Positions 8,113-14,517 of a stretch of 16,260 nt of DNA are shown here, in pieces. Numbering within the stretch: the stretch's first letter is position 1; every line of letters starts with the position of its first letter. Origin of the DNA: Phyllobacteriaceae bacterium (GTDB lineage: Bacteria > Pseudomonadota > Alphaproteobacteria > Rhizobiales > Ancalomicrobiaceae); the NCBI GenBank assembly GCA_012517025.1, contig JAAYVT010000289.1:1-16260 (forward strand), in the 5' to 3' direction. The notes under the pieces are model-generated. The model did not search any database. It saw only the letters and a program-made list of their open reading frames with translations, and had not been told where the DNA came from. The position numbers were made by a program, and so were the translations under genes.

Positions 8113-8901
8113 TCAGTTCTCGGAAAAGACCGCCTTGACCGACCCGAGCCCACCGAAGGTCGCCGTGAAGACGTCGCCGGGGGCGACCTCGTAGGCCTTG
8201 GTCAGGGAACCGGCGAGCACCACCTCACCCTCCTCGAGGGCGACGTTCATGCTGCCGAGCTTGTTGGCGAGCCACGCGACCGCAACTGCGGGATGGCCGA
8301 GAACGGCGGCGCCGGCAGCGGTGTCGATGATGCGTCCGTTCTTCTCGAGCACCAGACCGACGTGCTTCAGGTCGACGGCGTCGACCGGCATCGGCCGACC
8401 CCCGAGAACCAGACCGGCGCTTGAGCCGTTGTCGGCGATGGTGTCTTCGATGCCGATCTTCCAATCGACGATGCGGCTGGCGATGATCTCGAAGGAAGGG
8501 ACCACCGCTCGCGTCGCGGCGAGCACGTCGAGGACGGTGACACCGGGCCCCTTCAGCGTGGCACCGAGGACGAAGGCGATCTCGGCCTCGACCTTGGGTT
8601 GGAGGAACCGGCCCAGTGGCAACACGCTCTCCTCGTCGAAGAGCATGTCGTCGAACAAGTGACCAAAATCCGGTTCTGCGACGCCGAGGAAGGACTGCAT
8701 CGCCTTGCTGGTCAGCCCGACCTTCTTGCCGACGATGCGACCGCCTCTATCGATCCGATGGCGCACGTTGGCCAGTTGAATCGCATAGGCGTCTTCGAGC
8801 GTCATGGCGGGATGGGAGGCCTTGAGAGGGGCGATTGCCCGACGATCCGTTTCGGCCGTCCGCAGCGTTTCGGCCAGTCTCCGGACATCGTCTGCTTGCA
8901 T
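8113..8901 (-). CDS. 2-hydroxypenta-2,4-dienoate (2-oxopent-4-enoate) hydratase, MhpD/DmpE family
   Basis: 262 residues from the ATG at 8901. This start is chosen over the ATG at 8928 because AGGAG sits 6 nt before it and the length then matches MhpD. The enzyme adds water to 2-hydroxypenta-2,4-dienoate to give 4-hydroxy-2-oxovalerate. Seen: K60 in IVGKKVGLTS, the metal-binding glutamates E105 and E107 in QPKVEAEIAFVLG, and the DNGSSAGLVLGG loop. The related 4-oxalocrotonate decarboxylase shares the fold and most motifs. I prefer the hydratase because the aldolase and dehydrogenase follow directly and no oxalocrotonate isomerase or semialdehyde dehydrogenase is nearby, but decarboxylase activity cannot be excluded. 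Confidence 0.88.
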   Translation of the reverse strand: MQADDVRRLAETLRTAETDRRAIAPLKASHPAMTLEDAYAIQLANVRHRIDRGGRIVGKKVGLTSKAMQSFLGVAEPDFGHLFDDMLFDEESVLPLGRFLQPKVEAEIAFVLGATLKGPGVTVLDVLAATRAVVPSFEIIASRIVDWKIGIEDTIADNGSSAGLVLGGRPMPVDAVDLKHVGLVLEKNGRIIDTAAGAAVLGHPAVAVAWLANKLGSMNVALEEGEVVLAGSLTKAYEVAPGDVFTATFGGLGSVKAVFSEN

Positions 8902-8907
8902 GGGAAT

Positions 8908-8912
8908 CTCCT
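8908..8912 (-). promoter_or_regulatory. Ribosome binding site that decides the hydratase start
   Basis: Minus-strand AGGAG six bases before the ATG at 8901. The in-frame ATG at 8928 has no comparable site. Confidence 0.7.
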
Positions 8913-8932
8913 GGGTGGCGTGCCGCATGCGA

Positions 8933-10045
8933 TCAGGGCTTTTCGATCAGGGCGCGCGGACAGCGGGTCATGATCCGGCCGCCGTGCTCGGCGACCCGAT
9001 AGAGGTCGGTGATGCGAGGACCGCCGACGCCGGGAACGAGGATGGTGGGCAGCAGCAGATCGACGACCATGTCGGCGGCCAGAACGTGATCGAGTCCTTT
9101 CCCGACGATCGGAAAGAACTCCGACTGGCGAATGCCGAGGCCGTAGCCGAGATGGTCGATGATCCGCCCGCCGTATCCCTCTCGATCGACGAGCGCATCG
9201 ACGGCGTCGAAGATGGTCGACACCACCGTTCCCGGCGTCAGCATCGAGGCGGCGAGAGTCTGGGCCGCGTGCAGCACGTCGTGGACGCGGCGCGTCGCCG
9301 GATCGATCGATCCGAGCGCCACCGTGCGGCACATCTTGGCCGAATAGCCGCGCAGCGACGCGCCGAGGTGAACGACGATCGCTTGGCCGCTCTCGATCAC
9401 GTCGTGCCCGGCGCAGGGGTGGGCCCGCAGTTGCTTGTGCGGGGTCAGCACCTGCATGCGGAAGGTCGCCCCCTCCGATCCGGCCCGTCGCATGGCGTGA
9501 TCGGCTTCGGCGAGCACGGCGAGTTCGGTCGCACCGGGACGCACCGCTTCGACCGCGGCTTCCATGCCGGCCGCGAGGAAGTCGCACGCCGCTTCCATGG
9601 TCGCGATTTCGTCGGCGTCCTTGACGGCACGCACCCGATAGGTGGCTTCGCTGGCCGACCGAAACACGATGTCGGGGAAGGCGGCGCGGATCTCCTCGAA
9701 AACCGCGAATTCGACGAAGTACTTGTGAAATCCGACCTGGGGTGCCGCCGGCAGGCCGAGCTCGCGCATCGCGGCGACGATGGTGCGGCCGATGTTGGAG
9801 GAGGGAAAGCGATAGGGCAGCAGACGCGCCCCGCCGGTCGCCTCCTCGACGTGCTCGGCATCGAGCCAGAGGCAGCAATAGATCGGCTCACCGAGCGCCG
9901 GGATCACCACCGCCAGGCATTCGATCTCGGTCGCGCCGGCGTAATAGATCAGGTTCTCCCGATCGGCAAAGACGATCGCGTCGAGACCCCTGATGGTCAT
10001 TTCCCGTTGGAGGGCACCGATGCGACGGGCGAGTTTCGGGTTCAT
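8933..10045 (-). CDS. M24-fold (creatinase/aminopeptidase-like) protein lacking the metal site
   Basis: 370 residues: a creatinase N-terminal domain (about 1-135) and a pita-bread M24 domain (about 145-360). M24 peptidases bind two metals with Asp, Asp, His, Glu, Glu. Here the first Asp becomes H226 (VVHLGAS), the second K237 (GYSAKMCRT), the His becomes Y301 (GYGLG), and the last Glu becomes T346 (GGPRITDL). Only E309 remains. It is therefore unlikely to be a metallopeptidase. Creatinase itself is a metal-free M24 enzyme that hydrolyses a C-N bond, so a metal-free hydrolase or lyase is possible. The start at 10045 overlaps the previous stop in an ATGA, and GAGGAGG lies upstream. Its place directly before the hydratase suggests it makes, or helps make, the hydratase substrate. 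I do not know its reaction. Confidence 0.8.
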   Translation of the reverse strand: MNPKLARRIGALQREMTIRGLDAIVFADRENLIYYAGATEIECLAVVIPALGEPIYCCLWLDAEHVEEATGGARLLPYRFPSSNIGRTIVAAMRELGLPAAPQVGFHKYFVEFAVFEEIRAAFPDIVFRSASEATYRVRAVKDADEIATMEAACDFLAAGMEAAVEAVRPGATELAVLAEADHAMRRAGSEGATFRMQVLTPHKQLRAHPCAGHDVIESGQAIVVHLGASLRGYSAKMCRTVALGSIDPATRRVHDVLHAAQTLAASMLTPGTVVSTIFDAVDALVDREGYGGRIIDHLGYGLGIRQSEFFPIVGKGLDHVLAADMVVDLLLPTILVPGVGGPRITDLYRVAEHGGRIMTRCPRALIEKP

Positions 10046-11040
10046 GACGCAGCCCCCTCCTCGCTCGTGACCGCACCGACCGGCGCGGCGGCGCCGGAAT
10101 CATGGTGGTGGGCATGAGCATGGGGATGATGGCCGTGACCGGCATGATCGTGACCGGCGTGCCCCGGCCCGCCGGTGCGGAACTTGCCCCGAACGGCCTC
10201 GGCGATGCGCTCGGCCAGCACGGCCTTCGGCCAACGCTCCTTGTAACCCCGCAGCAGGATCGGCGCGGTGAGGCGGACTTCGTCGTGAGGACCCGGCAGC
10301 GCGACGAGGAGGCATCCGCCCCACTCCCCGACCCCGATGCGGATGCCGTCCTTGACGTGACGCCCCTGCCCTCGGGTGAACCGCACCAACCAGGGTGTCG
10401 CCGCATCCGGGTCGAGGCGTTCGATCGCTTCGACGCTGAAGTCCTTGTCCTCTGCGCCGACACCACCGGTGGTGACGATCAAACCGGCTTCGCTCGCGGC
10501 ACCCTCCAGCCCGGAGGTGAGGCTCTCCAGGCGATCGGCGAGCACATGTCCCGGCTCGGCCACGAACCCGGCCTGCGAGAAGAGCTTCACGAGATATGGC
10601 GTGTTGGTGTCTTCGATCCGGCCCTCTTCGAGCTCGAAGCCGGTGGGAAAGACGACGACGCGCGGGCGGCGATTGGCACGGATGGCCGAGCCCATGCGCG
10701 TCGAGCGTTCGATCGCCGCGGCGGCCTCGTCGCGATCGAGGGCGATGGCGCCGAGGATGCCGGCCGAATGGACCGCCGCTTGCGCAGTGAGGCGAACCCC
10801 GGCGACCTTCACGACCGCATCGAGGAGATCGCGTTCGCTCCCGAAGAAGTCTTCGGCGCGCAGCGTCGGCAGAAGGACGTCGAAGGCGACCTGGTCGGGC
10901 CGAACGTCGATCACCATCAGTTTTTCCGGTGGCAGATTCAGAACCGCGGCGGCGACGGCGGCCAATTCGGTGAGGTTCGTCCCCTCGGTGACGATCCCTT
11001 CGATCCGGATCTCGGTCTTTTCCAGCAGATCAACGTCCAT
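10042..11040 (-). CDS. Molybdopterin-binding (MoaB/MogA/CinA-N fold) protein with His-rich tail
   Basis: 332 residues in three parts. Residues 1-120 form a domain I do not recognise. Residues about 127-250 are the MoCF_biosynth fold: PRVVVFPTGFEL, the TTGGVGAEDKD loop at 190-200 and a late ALPGPHDEV. The tail, 294-313, holds 11 histidines in 20 residues with Gly, Ala and Asp, a pattern found in nickel-binding chaperones such as HypB and UreE. In MogA/MoeA the fold adenylates or metallates a dithiolene pterin. No molybdenum cofactor gene is nearby, whereas three NPN-cofactor genes are. I infer a role in nickel delivery to, or nucleotidyl modification of, NPN. GGAGAGGA precedes the ATG at 11040. 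The gene overlaps the upstream gene by 11 bp and the downstream gene by 4 bp, so translation is probably coupled. Confidence 0.8.
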   Translation of the reverse strand: MDVDLLEKTEIRIEGIVTEGTNLTELAAVAAAVLNLPPEKLMVIDVRPDQVAFDVLLPTLRAEDFFGSERDLLDAVVKVAGVRLTAQAAVHSAGILGAIALDRDEAAAAIERSTRMGSAIRANRRPRVVVFPTGFELEEGRIEDTNTPYLVKLFSQAGFVAEPGHVLADRLESLTSGLEGAASEAGLIVTTGGVGAEDKDFSVEAIERLDPDAATPWLVRFTRGQGRHVKDGIRIGVGEWGGCLLVALPGPHDEVRLTAPILLRGYKERWPKAVLAERIAEAVRGKFRTGGPGHAGHDHAGHGHHPHAHAHHHDSGAAAPVGAVTSEEGAAS

Positions 11041-11851
11041 GGTCGGCGTCCTCTCCGCCGACGTCGAACTTGACGTCGACCATCGTCGCGTCGAGCACGG
11101 ATCGGCCGATGTCCAGGATGTCGACGTCGTGACGAGAGATTTCGGCGATGTCGTCCATGAGGATGTCTCCGGCGAAGGCGATCGTCGTGGTCTCGCGCCG
11201 CCCTGCGATGCGCACGAGATCCGAGACGAGATCGAGGTCGGCGAGACGCCCGGTGTCGACCATGAGGATCTCGGCGCCGGCGGCCAGAGCCGCGCGGGTT
11301 TCCTCGGCGATGTCCTCGATCAGGCCACGCAGCTGTATGACCCGCGCATATCCGGTCATCCCGGCGACGGCAGCCAGCGTCTTCGCCACCGAGCCGAACA
11401 TCCGGACGTAGTTCTTGTCGAGGTAGACGAAGGGGCCGTCGTGGATGCGGCCGCTGCCGCCGCCGCGATGAACCGCACGGCGGATCTGAGGTTTGATCTC
11501 CTCGGGAAGCTTCTTGGCGGCACCGCTGACCACCCGGACCCGCGCTCCGGCGCGGCGCTGGGCCTCGGCGACGGCGCGGGCGGTCGCCGAGGGTTTGCCG
11601 ATCGCTCCGGGAATGCAGTCCTCGGCCATGGCGATCGCCTTCGCCGTGCCGCTCAGCACGAGCAGAGGCGCGCCGGCCTCCACCCGATCGCCGTCGGCGA
11701 CGGCGCGAAGCACCCGGCAACCGAGCGAGACCGCCTTCTGGGCGGCGATCTCGAGGCCGCAGACGAGACCCGCCTCGGTCACCGTCACTTGGGCTTCGAA
11801 GATTCGATCGCCGAGGGACGCGAAGATCGTGTCGCGCAGATCGTCGGACAT
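11030..11851 (-). CDS. Quinolinate phosphoribosyltransferase-like (NadC/ModD fold) protein, degenerate active site
   Basis: 273 residues from the ATG at 11851, which lacks a strong Shine-Dalgarno; the open frame continues upstream but without family similarity. The fold is recognisable: an N-terminal sandwich, AVHRGGGSGRIHDGP (127-140) at the place of the NadC AVxxGGGxNHRxGL motif, YLDKNYV at the IKDNHI position, then AGAEILMVD and the barrel end DILDIGRS. NadC makes NaMN from quinolinate and PRPP. Here the DTRKT motif is replaced by SGAAKKLP and the His of NHR by Gly, so quinolinate-binding residues look lost while R135, K146 and D199 remain. It could act on another pyridine or nucleotide. 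In an NPN operon a step on a nicotinate-type nucleotide is attractive but unproven. Confidence 0.75.
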   Translation of the reverse strand: MSDDLRDTIFASLGDRIFEAQVTVTEAGLVCGLEIAAQKAVSLGCRVLRAVADGDRVEAGAPLLVLSGTAKAIAMAEDCIPGAIGKPSATARAVAEAQRRAGARVRVVSGAAKKLPEEIKPQIRRAVHRGGGSGRIHDGPFVYLDKNYVRMFGSVAKTLAAVAGMTGYARVIQLRGLIEDIAEETRAALAAGAEILMVDTGRLADLDLVSDLVRIAGRRETTTIAFAGDILMDDIAEISRHDVDILDIGRSVLDATMVDVKFDVGGEDADHGR

Positions 11852-11886
11852 CGTGGAACTCGTGGAAAGGAACGAGAAAATGCGGG

Positions 11887-11916
11887 CGGGGTGGGAGACG
11901 TGTGAAACCCACCCCG
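11887..11916 (-). terminator. Intercistronic hairpin after the LarA-like gene
   Basis: CGGGGTGGG (11887-11895) and CCCACCCCG (11908-11916) pair perfectly, 9 bp with a 12-nt loop. In the minus direction it starts 9 nt after the LarA-like stop and is followed by CCCGCATTTTCTCG, a short T-run. It looks like a leaky terminator or 3' stabiliser that would keep the first two genes more abundant than the rest. Confidence 0.55.
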
Positions 11917-11925
11917 TTCGCCGGC

Positions 11926-13371
11926 TCAGGCGGCGGTGGGGATCGGCGGATGCTCGATCCCGCGTTGGCGCAGCCACTTCGGCAACAGGATCCGATCGAC
12001 TTTCTCGTTGATCGCCGGGGCGCGGGCGACCAGGAGTTCGGCCAGGGGTTCGCTGACGTTGATGCCGCCAACCGCACCGTCGAAGACGATGATCTTGTCG
12101 GTGCCGGTCGCCTGACGAGCGATGCGCATCGCGGTGTCGAGATCTTCGGCCACCAGCGCGTTGCGCACGTACTCGATGTTCTGCGAGTCGGTGTTCATGA
12201 CTTCGGCCTGCTCGCGACCGACCACCACCGTCGGGATGTGCTCGGCGAAGAAGACCGAGGGATAGCCGCCCCAGGCATAATTGTGGATGCACATCCGGAT
12301 GGCCGGGTTGACGGGCGCGATCAGATCGGTGAGCGGCCCGCTCTTGCCATGGAATGCTTCAGTATACCAAGTATATGCCGGCAACGGCGTCCCATCGAGG
12401 TCGAACAAGTCGGTATTGGCGCCGACGAAGTTGGCGTAGATCACTCCGGCCGCGAAGACGTATGGCACCGGGCAAGGGAAGTCGAGCACCGCGATGCACT
12501 CGTCGATTTCACTGAGGAGGGTCATGATCTTGCCGTAGTAGCGGCAACCGTTGACCGTCAGACGGTCGTTGAGCGCGAAGAGATCATTGTCGGCATCGAC
12601 GCCGACGACGCCGGCAGGCGACATGTCGAGGAAGCTCGCGAAGGCGAACTTGCTCTGCACGAACTCGGACGCGAAGATGCAGCGAGCGGTGAAGTTGGCG
12701 CCGCGCGGCCCCAGATTCTGGTGGTAGGTCGAGCGGGTCTCGATGCGAGCGTAGGACATGCCGAAGGGCTTCACCGCCCGGTCGACCTGGCGATGGAAGT
12801 GCACTTCGCGCACGTCGCTGTTGTGGGCATGGACGATCCAATCGGCGTCGTAGATCGCCTTGATTCCGTAGAGCGTACCGATCTCGGTCTCGATCGGGAT
12901 GCCCTCGTCGATCGGTGCCACGCCCTTGGCCATGTAGGGCCCGAAGTGCTCGTCGAGGCCGAAGGCCTTGATGTACTCTTCCGTCTCGCGGAAGCGCAGA
13001 CCGACGCCGGCGCGCAGGCAGATCGTCTGACAGCCGGTGCGCTCGGCGATGACGTCGCGCAACGTCTTCAGCATCTCCGCATAGGGATGCCCACCGAGCA
13101 TGGTGAAGCCGTGGTGCGAGGCGCAGATGTTCACCGAGTGTTCGGGCTTGATCATGCTCATGTCGACGTGTTCGAGCGCCTTGCGGGTCGCGGAGCGAAC
13201 GGCGTCGAGCCCGGCGGCGGCGGGATAGACCAGCTTGGGCGTGTCCGGGAACAGATCGGAGAGCATCAGCGAGGTCATGCCGGGGAATTCGGCCGCTCGC
13301 TTGGTCACGAACTGCGGCGCCACCCCGTACTGGGACACGCGCGGCGGGGCGGGGATGATGGCCTTGCGCAT
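11926..13371 (-). CDS. Divergent LarA-like (nickel-pincer-dependent, DUF2088-type) enzyme, candidate
   Basis: 481 residues from the ATG at 13371, which has an ideal AGGAGGTGA; the longer open frame upstream overlaps the ferredoxin gene and is rejected. I do not recognise it firmly. Hints of the LarA family are GGHPYAEM (H95, like the GxHRPxTEEE region) and IGTLYGIKAIYDADWIV, resembling the GTxxG...ADxxI segment that carries the cofactor-linked lysine (Lys184 of L. plantarum LarA; here K171). The expected EPHFFAGFSGG motif is absent. Instead comes HAHNSDVREVHFHR, with four histidines (181, 183, 191, 193). LarA family members racemise or epimerise 2-hydroxy acids by hydride transfer. The presence of larB, larC and larE in the same locus, with no other candidate NPN user, is the strongest argument. 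Substrate and reaction are unknown. The protein is longer than typical LarA (about 425 aa). Confidence 0.55.
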   Translation of the reverse strand: MRKAIIPAPPRVSQYGVAPQFVTKRAAEFPGMTSLMLSDLFPDTPKLVYPAAAGLDAVRSATRKALEHVDMSMIKPEHSVNICASHHGFTMLGGHPYAEMLKTLRDVIAERTGCQTICLRAGVGLRFRETEEYIKAFGLDEHFGPYMAKGVAPIDEGIPIETEIGTLYGIKAIYDADWIVHAHNSDVREVHFHRQVDRAVKPFGMSYARIETRSTYHQNLGPRGANFTARCIFASEFVQSKFAFASFLDMSPAGVVGVDADNDLFALNDRLTVNGCRYYGKIMTLLSEIDECIAVLDFPCPVPYVFAAGVIYANFVGANTDLFDLDGTPLPAYTWYTEAFHGKSGPLTDLIAPVNPAIRMCIHNYAWGGYPSVFFAEHIPTVVVGREQAEVMNTDSQNIEYVRNALVAEDLDTAMRIARQATGTDKIIVFDGAVGGINVSEPLAELLVARAPAINEKVDRILLPKWLRQRGIEHPPIPTAA

Positions 13372-13375
13372 CGCT

Positions 13376-13384
13376 TCACCTCCT
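13376..13384 (-). promoter_or_regulatory. Ribosome binding site of the LarA-like gene
   Basis: Minus-strand AGGAGGTGA, near-perfect anti-rRNA complement, 4 nt before the ATG at 13371. Its last three bases are the stop codon of the upstream iron-sulfur gene, so the two genes are probably translationally coupled. This fixes the LarA-like start. Confidence 0.85.
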
Positions 13385-13981
13385 GTCGCTGGCGACGACC
13401 GTCGCGAACAACTTTTCATCTTCTTCGAAGCAGAAACCGTGGTTGGAATATTTAGCGCGCACCTCCGGGGGGATTTCGGAGAGCGTCGGAGTGCGGCCGT
13501 ACCACTGCCATCCGTTCTTCGGTGGCACCGGGTGGAGGCCCGCGGCCTCGAGCAGGCGCAATGCCGGCTGGATGCATTCCACGGTACAACCGGAACGCAA
13601 GCCGGTGCGCAACGAGATCTCTTCAGGGGTCTCGGCACCCTTCAGGATCGCTGCGGCGACCTCTTCGGCGCGGGTCGCGGTGCAGTAGCAAACGATCTGG
13701 CTGGGGTGGAAGCCGGCCTTGATACAGAGATCGTCCAACGTCTGACGCGGCAGATCGTCGATGGTGACCTCGAGTTTCTTCGGCGACGCGAGCTTGGTGA
13801 AGGTGATCGCCAACTCGGGGCATCGTTGGCCGCAATTGCCGCAGGCGACGCAACGGTCCTCGTCGACCACGGCCTTTCGAGCCACCATCGTGATCGCCAG
13901 GGTCGGGCAGACCTTGGGGCAGATGCGGCAGCCGTTGCATTTTGCTTCATCTACGGTTGCAAGGAGAGTCACGAGTTTCAT
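13376..13981 (-). CDS. Iron-sulfur protein: 2[4Fe-4S] ferredoxin fused to a BFD-like [2Fe-2S] domain
   Basis: 201 residues, first gene of the long minus-strand operon. Domain 1 (about 10-60) is a two-cluster ferredoxin: C15/C18/C21/C25 and C44/C47/C50/C54, each followed by Pro. Domain 2 (about 92-148) resembles the bacterioferritin-associated ferredoxin domain: CYC at C98 and C100, then C132 and C136 in GCTVEC. A 50-residue tail with NGWQWYGRTP follows. No membrane segment or signal is seen, so it is cytoplasmic. BFD-like domains act as electron relays within multi-subunit dehydrogenases or in iron release. Four-nucleotide spacing and coupling to the LarA-like gene suggest a dedicated electron-transfer partner. 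That is odd, because known LarA reactions need no net electrons. GGAGG lies 5 nt before the ATG at 13981. Confidence 0.88.
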   Translation of the reverse strand: MKLVTLLATVDEAKCNGCRICPKVCPTLAITMVARKAVVDEDRCVACGNCGQRCPELAITFTKLASPKKLEVTIDDLPRQTLDDLCIKAGFHPSQIVCYCTATRAEEVAAAILKGAETPEEISLRTGLRSGCTVECIQPALRLLEAAGLHPVPPKNGWQWYGRTPTLSEIPPEVRAKYSNHGFCFEEDEKLFATVVASDRR

Positions 13982-14024
13982 CGTTTCCTCCGGCCGCGCC
14001 CAGAGAAGCCTCGACGCGACAAAT

Positions 14025-14041
14025 GACCGGTTTCATCGGTC
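14025..14041. promoter_or_regulatory. Inverted repeat in the operon leader
   Basis: GACCG (14025-14029) and CGGTC (14037-14041) are perfect inverted arms 7 nt apart, between the predicted transcription start and the first ATG of the minus-strand operon. It could be a second operator half-set or an RNA hairpin near the ribosome site. The evidence is weak. Confidence 0.3.
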
Positions 14042-14058
14042 GTCCTACAATGTAGTAC
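14042..14058. promoter_or_regulatory. Operator-like palindrome, GntR/FadR pattern
   Basis: GTCCTACAATGTAGTAC is a 17-bp palindrome with one mismatched pair and a perfect core CTACA-A-TGTAG. The overlapping TCGTCCTACAA (14040-14050) fits the TNGTNNNACNA operator pattern of FadR-subfamily GntR regulators, which often sense organic acids. It lies just downstream of the predicted start point, where a bound repressor would block transcription. No regulator gene is in the window. Confidence 0.5.
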
Positions 14059-14066
14059 GCTGTTCT

Positions 14067-14094
14067 ATCTTATCCGAAAGCAGTGGGCTGTCAA
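14067..14094 (-). promoter_or_regulatory. Sigma70-like promoter of the minus-strand operon
   Basis: On the minus strand: perfect -35 TTGACA (14089-14094), a 16-nt spacer, -10 TAAGAT (14067-14072, 4 of 6 consensus bases). Predicted start is near 14060, giving a leader of about 80 nt before the ATG at 13981. It is the only good promoter upstream of the operon. Confidence 0.65.
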
Positions 14095-14517
14095 AGCGCT
14101 CCGGCATCCGAAACTCTACCGATCAAGCTCGGGCAGCCGGCTTCTTCTTGTTGTTTTTATTGTATTTTTCGCTATGCGCGGATCGCCCGCGGCGGCCCGC
14201 ATACGAAATGGCACGGAGGCCCGAGCGCCTCCCGTTCCACCCCATTCGGTGCTAATAGGCCGAACAGAGTACGATCAGGTCGTTCAAGCCACGGCCGACC
14301 ATCTGCCCGTCGGAGCGGACACCCCATCTCGCCGCAACGACGCCTCTTCGAACCACCCGGCGGCACGACGAGGCACCCGGCGGACACGACCGGGGCGGCC
14401 GGGCTCTCCGAGATGCGGAGCCGCACGGCGCGGCGACTTTCGACTTCGGCGACGGTCTCCCTCGCCGACATCTTCGACCCGGATCGTCGAGGTCGACGTC
14501 ATCTCGAGAGAATACGC
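14095..14517 (+). promoter_or_regulatory. larC upstream region with a T-rich tract
   Basis: About 420 bp without a convincing gene. The T-rich stretch 14141-14170 stands out from the GC-rich surroundings. It could be an UP element or the larCB promoter zone; the best match is TTGTTT (14151-14156), 16 nt, TATGCG (14173-14178), which is poor. If transcription starts here the larC leader is over 300 nt. The larC frame stays open upstream to 14083, but the translated stretch is rich in Arg, Ser and Pro with no recognisable domain. I could not identify a riboswitch by eye. Confidence 0.35.

Noticed and set aside
8933..10045. Xaa-Pro aminopeptidase or methionine aminopeptidase
   Set aside because: Four of the five metal ligands are missing.
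10042..11040. Molybdenum cofactor biosynthesis as the role of the MoCF protein
   Set aside because: No moa, moe, mob or molybdate transport gene and no molybdoenzyme in the window, while three NPN genes are present. Kept only as a less likely alternative.
11030..11851. Ordinary NadC for NAD synthesis
   Set aside because: Key substrate residues of the DTRKT and NHR motifs are replaced and nadA/nadB are not adjacent.
10376..11905. 509-residue open frame antisense to the QPRTase-like and MoCF genes
   Set aside because: Shadow composition, no recognisable domain, covers two supported genes.
11852..12292. Upstream extension of the QPRTase-like frame
   Set aside because: It runs through the LarA-like gene and shows only shadow-type composition; the fold begins at the ATG at 11851.
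13372..13638. Upstream extension of the LarA-like reading frame
   Set aside because: It overlaps the iron-sulfur gene in another frame, and a near-perfect ribosome site fixes the start at 13371.
14083..14517. In-frame upstream extension of larC (145 extra residues)
   Set aside because: Composition is Arg/Ser/Pro-rich without any domain, there is no good ribosome site at its start, and the LarC fold begins right after the ATG at 14518.
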